Assembly: GCA_025464645.1 (NCBI GenBank)
Contig: JAODGF010000097.1
Location: 1-5,461 of the forward strand
Length of the DNA: 5,461 bases
Direction: 5' to 3'
Source: Methanosarcinales archaeon
GTDB taxonomy: Archaea; Halobacteriota; Syntropharchaeia; Alkanophagales; Methanospirareceae
Shown here: positions 1 through 5,461 of the stretch, one piece after another
Numbering within the stretch: position 1 is the stretch's first letter
Layout: the number at the start of each line of letters is the position of its first letter
Program-made: the position numbers and the translations under genes
Notes under the pieces: model-generated
Told to the model about the DNA's origin: nothing
Database searches by the model: none
Seen by the model: only the letters and a program-made list of their open reading frames with translations

Positions 1-500
1 TAAAAACCGCTTCTACATTTGTCGCGAGTGCAGAAGCAGGCGCCATTCTCGGCGGTGGAAGCGAAGTAGAAATCGAGAAGCTATGCAATTACGGTAAAAA
101 TTTGGGTATGGCATTTCAGATTCAGGATGACGTTTTGGATATCTGCGGTGACCCTGCAAAAACAGGAAAGCCCGTGGGGTTGGACATTAAAAATGGTGAA
201 AGAACCATTCTTGTCATCCATGCATTAAATCATTTACATCCTTCAGAAAAGGAATATATATCTAAGGTCCTTTCAAAGAAAAAAGACATCAGTAGTTCTG
301 ATATTGAGGGGGTCAGGGAAATTCTTATGCATTCCGGCTCGATTAACTATGCAATCCGACTATCTAACGAACTCATAGGGGGTGCGAAAAGTTGCATTGA
401 GGAGCTTGAAGATTCTGAAGCCAAAGAAAAACTCAAAGCTATTGCTGATTTTGCCGCTGAGCGAATAGAGAAGCAAGCTTTTGCTGAGTTCATACTGTAA
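1..500 (+). CDS. idsA: Trans-polyprenyl (geranylgeranyl/farnesyl) diphosphate synthase, 3' part
   Basis: This is the C-terminal 165 residues of a type I isoprenyl diphosphate synthase. The reading frame is open from base 3 and the start is off the left edge. Enzymes of this family add isopentenyl diphosphate to an allylic diphosphate in a Mg2+-dependent reaction in the cytosol. In archaea the C15/C20 product feeds membrane ether-lipid synthesis. Visible hallmarks are the KTA segment at the very start, an ILGGG turn, the second aspartate-rich motif FQIQDDVLD (DDVLD encoded at 126-140), and the downstream GKPVGLDIKNGERT segment that carries conserved diphosphate-binding residues. The first aspartate-rich motif, which with its neighbours sets chain length, would lie in the missing half (family proteins are usually about 320 residues), so product length cannot be read. 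Internal TTG or ATG codons near 102-108 are not starts, because conserved sequence continues upstream of them. The gene symbol is by family resemblance. Confidence 0.9.
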   Translation, partial: KTASTFVASAEAGAILGGGSEVEIEKLCNYGKNLGMAFQIQDDVLDICGDPAKTGKPVGLDIKNGERTILVIHALNHLHPSEKEYISKVLSKKKDISSSDIEGVREILMHSGSINYAIRLSNELIGGAKSCIEELEDSEAKEKLKAIADFAAERIEKQAFAEFIL

Positions 501-503
501 CGA

Positions 504-509
504 AGTGAG
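504..509 (+). promoter_or_regulatory. Candidate ribosome binding site for the restriction-modification gene
   Basis: The short gap between the synthase stop and the next ATG contains AGTGAG. Its GTGA core could pair with the archaeal 16S rRNA 3' end, about 7 bases before the ATG at 516. The match is weak. In-frame stops at 498 and 510 exclude any upstream start, so the ATG at 516 is the first possible one. No promoter-like element fits in the 15 bp gap, which suggests translation from a transcript that begins upstream. Confidence 0.4.
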
Positions 510-515
510 TAAAAA

Positions 516-3500
516 ATGAATCCGTCAAATAGCGTTGATAATCTAATAACGGATATTAAAGAACGGCTTACGTTAGATGGTAAAAATAAAGTCTTTGAAG
601 AAGGTATGGAGCTTCGCTCGGAATTTATGAAAGAGAAGGCGGAGCCAGAAGCATTTATAAAGGAATTCTTGATTGACAAAATTCTCGATGCGTTAGGGTT
701 GGAGAAATTACCCGAAAAATCTTTTGAGACGCCCAGCGGCTATCGAAGCGTGGATTATCGGATAAAAAGCAAAGGACGTATGTTCTTAGTTGAGGCGAAG
801 CCTTTAAATGCCGACTTATTTGAAAAAAGCAAATCTGGAGGAATTAATCAAATAAAAGGCTTGTTCAAACTCGTAGAAGTAAAAGAGAACTATGATTTTG
901 GCGTGGCGACTGATGGGCTGAGATGGATATTCATTGACAAAAGTGGGAAAATAGTTAATGACCTGAGATTAAAAGAGAATTTTGAAAAGATAAAGGAATT
1001 CTTAGCCGGTAAGGAACGAGTTGTTTCACCGGAAACCGAAGAAGAGATAAGCAAGAAGTTCTACGATTGGTATAATGCGCTTCTGCACGGCGGCAGGTAT
1101 AAGGACCATGAAAACAAACTGAAGACCGTTTCAGAAGCTGATTGTATGGTCAGCAATGTCATCGGAGTCAAGGATTTGGAAGAAAGGGAGCAGATAGCTC
1201 AGGTAGTGATGAACCGGTTGATTTTCATCAGGTTCTTACAGTCAAAAGGCATAATAGCCGAGGATATACTAAAGTATCTATCAGAAGTGAAAGATGACTT
1301 ACTAACGCCCAGATTGAGACAGTTGTTTTTTGGTGTCTTGAACACCCCGCGGGATGAACGGTTTGATGTTAATGAACGATTTAAGGATATTCCATACCTG
1401 AACGGGAGTTTGTTTGTGCATACCGAAGTTGAGAATAGGAATGTGGAGTATAAAATAAAAGCAGAGATTTTGAAGAACGCGATAGAGTTTTTAGATAGTT
1501 TCAAGTTCGTGCATAAGGAGCAGTTTGGAAATGAGGATTCGATAGACCCTGAAATTCTGGGCTATATCTTTGAAAGGGCGCTGACCGCTACTGATAGAAA
1601 GGGAACTGGCGCTTACTATACTCCAAGAGAGATAACGAGGTATATTTCAGAAAATACGATTTATCCTTACATAATAGAGAGAACAAATGAAATTCTTAAG
1701 GCGAAGAAGGGCTACAAAGATACTGAATTGATCGAAGACATCGAGAAGTTATTTATCCTTCCTGCTACGACTTTGGAAGAGATATGGAAAGAAATAATTC
1801 AAGAAATAAGAGTTCTGGACAATGCATGTGGTTCAGGTGCGTTCTTGCTCGCGACGGCGAACATTCTGTTCGAGTTGAACAGAAAGATAAATGATAAATT
1901 GGGGCTGGGGAACTCAGACATCGCACTGAAGAAGTGGATTTTAATGCATAATCTTTACGGTGTGGATATAAATCCGAGCGGTATAGAGATAGCGAAATTG
2001 CGGCTCTGGCTGTGGCTTGCTGATTCTTACGAGCAGGGGCGCGTAGAACCTTTGCCGAACATTGACTACAACCTCCGCGTAGGGAATAGTTTGATTGGAT
2101 ACGTGGACATAAGCGAGTTCAAGGAAATGAAATTCAATTTTTTGAACTACTTCTGGAAAGAAGAGAAGCCCACGCTGGATGAATTTCTCACGGAAAGGAA
2201 CGATTTACTGCGGAAATATAAAAGAGCGGAAGGGGAAGAAGCAAGGGAATTAAATGAGAAAATAAACGGGCTGGATGAGAAGATAAAGAAGCTACTAAAC
2301 GGGAATCTCTATCTGAAGTTCCGGGCGAAAGGGCTAAAAATAAGCCACGAGGAGTTTTTACAACTGAAGCCATTCCACTGGGGCTTTGAGTTCTATGATG
2401 TATTCGATGCGGAGAGGCAGAAAGAGGAATGGGGATTTGATGTGGTGATAGGAAATCCCCCTTATGTGAGAGCGGATGCGGAAGATGCGGAGTATCAAAA
2501 ACAGAGGGAACTGCTGGAGAGAATAGGGGAATACCAAACGCTGTATGAGAAATGGGATTTGTTCACCGCGTTTATCGAGCGGAGTTTGAATTTGCTCGGT
2601 AAAGGCGGCATGTTTTCGTATATCATATCGAATTCATTCAATACTTCTAAATTCGCAGATAAGAGTAAAAAATTCATTCTGGAGAACTACTGTCTGAAAC
2701 AAATTGACTTCTTCAAAAATATCAAGGTCTTCAAGGGCGTTGGCATTGAAAATGTCATACTGATAGTGAGGAAATCGGAAGAGAAAGAGAATACCAGACG
2801 GATTTTGCATATCGATTCGTTTGATAATATTGAGGAGCTTGAACCTTCAAGCGATGTAAATAAAATCTTCAGGATAAGTACAGAGATAGATTTCGGAGAT
2901 GCATTCATGGATACGGAACTGCTGGGCAATATCTGTTTTATTAGTGTTGGCATGGTTTTAAACGCGGACGAGAAGAAAGCAAAAGGCGAGTTCAGTAAAG
3001 ACGATTTGATTTCCGATAAACCAACGAGAATTAACAAGAAACCTTATGTAGAGGCAAAATATATCGGCAGATACATGATTAAGGTGGTGAAATATCTGGA
3101 ATGGGATACAGATAGATGCCCTGTAAAAATCAGAAGACCGACATTTCCTGAATTGTATATTCATCCGAAGATAATTAGAGGCGCTACTGTAGATGGAACT
3201 TATGACGAAAGCGGGTTAGTATGCAATCACAGCATCAATGTTATGGTGAGATATGGTAGTCTAAAGTCAGTTTCAAATCGAAGCATAGAGAACAGCATAA
3301 AGAAGTGGAGTGATAAGACGAGGAAGGAGCTGGAAAAAATATCACAGAGCTTTGACCTTAAATACATCCTTGCAATACTGAACTCTAAATTTGCTAAGTT
3401 CTATCTCAATACGATACGGAGGCACAGAATAGAGTATTACTTCTATCCTGACGACTTTAAGAGACTACCAATAAAAAAGCTATCATTACCGAGCCAGCGA

Positions 3501-3857
3501 CCATTCATAACTCTTTCCGATTACATGCTCTTTCTGAACGAAACAGAAGCAAGAAGGAAAAGTGAGAGAGAATTGATTGAATTTATTGATAAGCAGCTCA
3601 TAGATTCACTCGTCTATGAACTCTATTTTAAAGCCAAATTTGAAGAGGATGGATGGAAAACGAATCTTTTTGGACTTGTTGAGCCTTTTCTGAAAGATAT
3701 TGAAGGTTTAAAAACCGAAGAAAAGAAGTTAAAGGAGATAAAAGAAGTTATGGAGGGGATTAAAGGTGATAGGAGAGTCATGAGCGATATAGAGAAGATA
3801 AGGAGTCATGAGTGGGTGAAAGTTATAGAAGGTGAAAAAAATGCAAAAACAAAATAG
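516..3857 (+). CDS. Single-chain restriction-modification enzyme (type IIG, Eco57I-like), nuclease + N6-adenine methyltransferase + specificity domain
   Basis: This 1113-residue protein probably both methylates and cuts DNA at a sequence it recognises itself. An N-terminal nuclease-like domain (about 40-140) shows the PD-(D/E)XK pattern: D80 in SVDYRI, then E93 and K95 in FLVEAKPL, and Q112 in a following helix as in HsdR-type nucleases. A helical linker follows (about 170-355). The gamma-class methyltransferase core then shows motif X (GTGAYYTPREITRYI, 363-377), motif I (VLDNACGSGAFL, 433-444) for S-adenosylmethionine, the acidic motif II residue D484 in YGVDINPSGIEIAKLRLWL, and catalytic motif IV NPPY (647-650), typical of N6-adenine methylation. 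A charged helical insert lies at 555-595. The region about 800-985 (VGMVLNADEKK; ILAILNSKFAKFYL; YYFYPDDFKRLP) resembles TaqI-type specificity domains, and a helical, charged tail follows. Length fits type IIG enzymes. The frame is unbroken and every key motif is present, so it looks functional. A BREX PglX-type methylase is less likely because of the E-A-K nuclease motif. The recognition sequence cannot be predicted by eye. Confidence 0.9.
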   Translation: MNPSNSVDNLITDIKERLTLDGKNKVFEEGMELRSEFMKEKAEPEAFIKEFLIDKILDALGLEKLPEKSFETPSGYRSVDYRIKSKGRMFLVEAKPLNADLFEKSKSGGINQIKGLFKLVEVKENYDFGVATDGLRWIFIDKSGKIVNDLRLKENFEKIKEFLAGKERVVSPETEEEISKKFYDWYNALLHGGRYKDHENKLKTVSEADCMVSNVIGVKDLEEREQIAQVVMNRLIFIRFLQSKGIIAEDILKYLSEVKDDLLTPRLRQLFFGVLNTPRDERFDVNERFKDIPYLNGSLFVHTEVENRNVEYKIKAEILKNAIEFLDSFKFVHKEQFGNEDSIDPEILGYIFERALTATDRKGTGAYYTPREITRYISENTIYPYIIERTNEILKAKKGYKDTELIEDIEKLFILPATTLEEIWKEIIQEIRVLDNACGSGAFLLATANILFELNRKINDKLGLGNSDIALKKWILMHNLYGVDINPSGIEIAKLRLWLWLADSYEQGRVEPLPNIDYNLRVGNSLIGYVDISEFKEMKFNFLNYFWKEEKPTLDEFLTERNDLLRKYKRAEGEEARELNEKINGLDEKIKKLLNGNLYLKFRAKGLKISHEEFLQLKPFHWGFEFYDVFDAERQKEEWGFDVVIGNPPYVRADAEDAEYQKQRELLERIGEYQTLYEKWDLFTAFIERSLNLLGKGGMFSYIISNSFNTSKFADKSKKFILENYCLKQIDFFKNIKVFKGVGIENVILIVRKSEEKENTRRILHIDSFDNIEELEPSSDVNKIFRISTEIDFGDAFMDTELLGNICFISVGMVLNADEKKAKGEFSKDDLISDKPTRINKKPYVEAKYIGRYMIKVVKYLEWDTDRCPVKIRRPTFPELYIHPKIIRGATVDGTYDESGLVCNHSINVMVRYGSLKSVSNRSIENSIKKWSDKTRKELEKISQSFDLKYILAILNSKFAKFYLNTIRRHRIEYYFYPDDFKRLPIKKLSLPSQRPFITLSDYMLFLNETEARRKSERELIEFIDKQLIDSLVYELYFKAKFEEDGWKTNLFGLVEPFLKDIEGLKTEEKKLKEIKEVMEGIKGDRRVMSDIEKIRSHEWVKVIEGEKNAKTK
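3830..3835 (+). promoter_or_regulatory. Shine-Dalgarno site AGGTGA that decides the argH start
   Basis: AGGTGA matches the archaeal anti-Shine-Dalgarno sequence over six bases and sits 5 bases before the ATG at 3841. An alternative in-frame GTG at 3832 is part of this site, so it is unlikely to be the start. The site lies within the coding sequence of the upstream restriction-modification gene, so ribosomes finishing that gene at 3857 would cover it. This suggests coupled translation. Confidence 0.65.
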
Positions 3858-5364
3858 AACCCAGGAAGATTATATCATGTCTTTAGAAGCGGACAGGTGG
3901 CTATTCCACGCTGATCTGCTCGTGGACAAGGCGCATGTAGTGATGTTAAAAGAGCGAGGGATAATAAAAAGGGACGAAGCGGCAGCTATTTTGCACTGCT
4001 TAACTAAGATAGAGGAGCGTAGTGATGATTTTATCGAACATGAACTCCCTTCCTACGAGGATGTGCATACCGCGCTCGAATCCGTGCTGATAAAGGAAAT
4101 AGGCGAAGATAAGGGGGGAAGAATGCATACCGGACGCTCAAGGAATGATGAAGTGGCAACGTGCATAAGAATTGCACTTCGTAACGATCTGTTAGAGCTA
4201 ATGAGAAAGATAAACGAGTTAAGAGAAGTGTTGATAGAAAAAGCCGCTGAGAACGTTGATACCGTGATGCCCGGCTACACGCATCTGCAGCATGCACAAC
4301 CAACGACTCTTGCACATCATTATCTGGCTCATGCCGATGCGTTAGCGCGCGATTTCTTGAGGCTTATACGCGCATACGAATGCGTAAACGTATGTCCTTT
4401 AGGTGCTGCGGCATTTGCATCTACGGGCTTTCCATTAGATAGAGAAAGAACAGCGAAACTTCTGGGTTTTGATTCCGTGCTGGAAAATTCGATGGATGCC
4501 GTATCCACGAGGGATTTCATCATCGAAGCGGTTTCGTGTTTCTCTAATCTGATGACAAACTTGAGCAGGCTTGCTGAAGAGATAATACTATGGAGCACCT
4601 CAGAATTCGATTTCATCCGTCTCCCGGAGGAATATGCAACCGGAAGTTCGATAATGCCGCAGAAACGAAACCCGGACTATGCAGAACTTGCGAGGGCAAG
4701 AACAGGCACTGTCCACGGATGTTTGATGAGCGTGCTATCCATATGCAAAGCTCTGCCCTACTCTTACAACCGCGATTTGCAAGAAGCCACGCCACATCTG
4801 CTGCAAGCCACGAAAACCACCATAGCTTCGGTAGCAGTGATGAAGAGCATGGTAGAAAAGCTGGAATTAAAGAAGGAGGAGATGGAGCTCAAGGCAAAAA
4901 TTGGGTTCACTGCTGCAACTGAGCTGGCTGATACTATCGTTAGAGAAACGGGCATATCATTTAGAACTGCTCATAAAATTGTGTCTTCTTTGGCATTAGT
5001 CTTAGCAGATGAAAACCTGGAAGCGATAAAAGAGCAAGAATCCGAGAAAGCGTTTGTTGCAGAGATACTTCAGAGAATAGACGAAACCGCCACCCATATC
5101 ATGGGTAAAAAACTTAGTGAGATGAAGCTAACGGAGAAGAAAGTAAAAGAAGCGCTGAACATCGTTTCAAACATTCAGAAGAGAAATGTAAAGGGAGGTC
5201 CGGCGGAAAAAGAAGTACTGAGGATGTTGCGAGCGAGGAGAATGGATTTGGAGAAGGATGAAAAATCGCAACAAGTAAGGGAGGAGCGTGTGAAAAGAAG
5301 CATGGGGGAATTGGAGAGAGAGGTGAAGAAAAAGAAAAGGGTTATAAAAGTAATTAAAAAATAG
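3841..5364 (+). CDS. argH: Argininosuccinate lyase
   Basis: This enzyme splits argininosuccinate into arginine and fumarate, the last step of arginine synthesis, as a cytosolic homotetramer of the fumarase/aspartase superfamily. From the ATG at 3841 it has 507 residues. Visible motifs are MSLEADRW (S14 matches the substrate-binding serine of the family), TGRSRNDEV (97-105), PGYTHLQHAQPTT with the T147-H148 pair, the superfamily signature GSSIMPQKRNP (268-278) on the catalytic serine loop, SYNRDLQEATP (308-318), and the C-terminal VSNIQKRNVKGGPA segment. All active-site motifs are present. Two things are odd. The N-terminus is only about 13 residues before MSLEADRW and lacks the GR-containing segment usual there. 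The C-terminus ends in a very lysine-rich tail (KKKKRVIKVIKK). A GTG at 3832 would add three residues; a TAG at 3826-3828 in this frame blocks anything longer. The gene overlaps its upstream neighbour by 17 bp and its convergent downstream neighbour by 11 bp. Confidence 0.95.
   Translation: MQKQNRTQEDYIMSLEADRWLFHADLLVDKAHVVMLKERGIIKRDEAAAILHCLTKIEERSDDFIEHELPSYEDVHTALESVLIKEIGEDKGGRMHTGRSRNDEVATCIRIALRNDLLELMRKINELREVLIEKAAENVDTVMPGYTHLQHAQPTTLAHHYLAHADALARDFLRLIRAYECVNVCPLGAAAFASTGFPLDRERTAKLLGFDSVLENSMDAVSTRDFIIEAVSCFSNLMTNLSRLAEEIILWSTSEFDFIRLPEEYATGSSIMPQKRNPDYAELARARTGTVHGCLMSVLSICKALPYSYNRDLQEATPHLLQATKTTIASVAVMKSMVEKLELKKEEMELKAKIGFTAATELADTIVRETGISFRTAHKIVSSLALVLADENLEAIKEQESEKAFVAEILQRIDETATHIMGKKLSEMKLTEKKVKEALNIVSNIQKRNVKGGPAEKEVLRMLRARRMDLEKDEKSQQVREERVKRSMGELEREVKKKKRVIKVIKK
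5326..5353 (-). terminator. Candidate T-rich terminator for the convergent minus-strand gene
   Basis: Read on the minus strand, the bases just past the TAA of the right-hand gene are T-rich, with runs CTTTT and CTTTTTCTT. The same bases on the plus strand encode the lysine-rich tail of ArgH. They could end the minus-strand transcript in the archaeal manner, but A-rich lysine codons would produce this pattern on their own. Confidence 0.2.
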
Positions 5365-5461
5365 GATCCTGAGGCACGGGCAAATCCCATTTCCTTTTTG
5401 TCACTTCCATTCCTTTGAGCATATCCCTCTTATCTGAAAGTTTCCTTAAAGCGCTGATTCT
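5354..5461 (-). CDS. Unrecognised protein, C-terminal end only
   Basis: On the minus strand one frame is open from the right edge for 35 codons to a TAA at 5356-5354, while the other two minus frames hit stops quickly. The visible residues begin RISALRKLSDKRDML and end KRKWDLPVPQDPIF. The composition is protein-like, with a basic amphipathic stretch followed by a W/P-rich tail. I do not recognise the family and assign no function. The gene converges on argH and its last codons overlap the argH 3' end. The main doubt is the short visible length: an open stretch of this size could occur by chance. Confidence 0.5.
   Translation of the reverse strand, partial: RISALRKLSDKRDMLKGMEVTKRKWDLPVPQDPIF
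5390..5399 (+). terminator. Candidate T-tract terminator for argH
   Basis: The run TTTCCTTTTT begins 25 bases after the argH stop on the coding strand. Archaeal intrinsic termination depends mainly on U-tracts in the RNA without a required hairpin, so this short tract is a plausible stop for the plus-strand transcript. It is brief and interrupted, and no supporting hairpin is visible. Confidence 0.25.

Noticed and set aside
102..500. A complete 132-residue gene starting at the TTG at 102.
   Set aside because: Conserved synthase sequence (KTA, ILGGG, NYGKNLGMAFQ) runs upstream in the same frame to the window edge, so this is part of a longer gene.
3764..3857. An internal AGGTGAT followed 9 bases later by an in-frame ATG at 3780, which could start a 25-residue C-terminal fragment of the restriction-modification protein.
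   Set aside because: The sequence is A/G-rich and such matches arise easily. The fragment has no recognisable domain and nothing else supports a separate product.
516..3857. Reading the large protein as a BREX PglX-type methyltransferase or a type I HsdM subunit.
   Set aside because: It carries an N-terminal E-A-K nuclease motif and its own specificity region, and no pglZ, brxC, hsdS or hsdR gene is nearby in the window.
4590..4922. A plus-strand 110-residue frame inside argH.
   Set aside because: It is an out-of-frame shadow of the most conserved part of argH, with unnatural composition and no recognisable motif.
3877..5364. A shorter argH start at the ATG at 3877, with a purine-rich AGGAAG a few bases upstream.
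   Set aside because: It would remove the RTQEDY stretch that still aligns with the family's first helix, and the AGGTGA before 3841 is a better ribosome binding site.
5175..5390. A minus-strand 71-residue frame with a hydrophobic, phenylalanine-rich stretch that looks like a membrane protein.
   Set aside because: It lies almost wholly opposite the lysine-rich end of argH. Antisense of AAA/AAG lysine codons gives TTT/CTT, which explains the phenylalanine and leucine.

Overview
The window reads as a compact chromosomal stretch from an archaeon, most likely a euryarchaeon of the methanogen or anaerobic methanotroph type. This placement is inferred from three things. The geranylgeranyl-diphosphate-synthase-like gene fits archaeal lipid synthesis. 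The argininosuccinate lyase has an archaeal-style N-terminal half (SLEADRWLFHADLL...). The start of argH is preceded by AGGTGA, the Shine-Dalgarno form common in archaea. No lineage-specific marker is present, so the genus is open.

Layout, left to right: (1) the 3' half of a trans-polyprenyl diphosphate synthase gene (idsA type), running in from the left edge and ending at 500; (2) after 15 bp, a 1113-codon gene (516-3857) for a single-chain restriction-modification enzyme with an N-terminal PD-(D/E)XK nuclease, a gamma-type N6-adenine methyltransferase core and a TaqI-like specificity region; (3) argH for argininosuccinate lyase (3841-5364), whose start lies inside the last codons of the restriction-modification gene; (4) on the opposite strand, the last 35 codons of an unrecognised gene (5354-5461) that converges on argH and overlaps it by 11 bp.

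The three plus-strand genes are packed tightly enough (15 bp gap, then a 17 bp overlap) to be one transcript. They serve unrelated purposes: isoprenoid/lipid synthesis, DNA defence and arginine synthesis. The simplest reading is that a self-contained defence gene was inserted between two housekeeping genes. ArgH supports this, because its N-terminus lacks the GR-containing segment (WGGRF in bacteria and eukaryotes, RRGRL-like in archaea) that normally precedes the first helix. That is the most interesting observation here. I see no RNA gene, CRISPR array, transposase or inverted-repeat element, and no gene-free stretch longer than about 100 bp.
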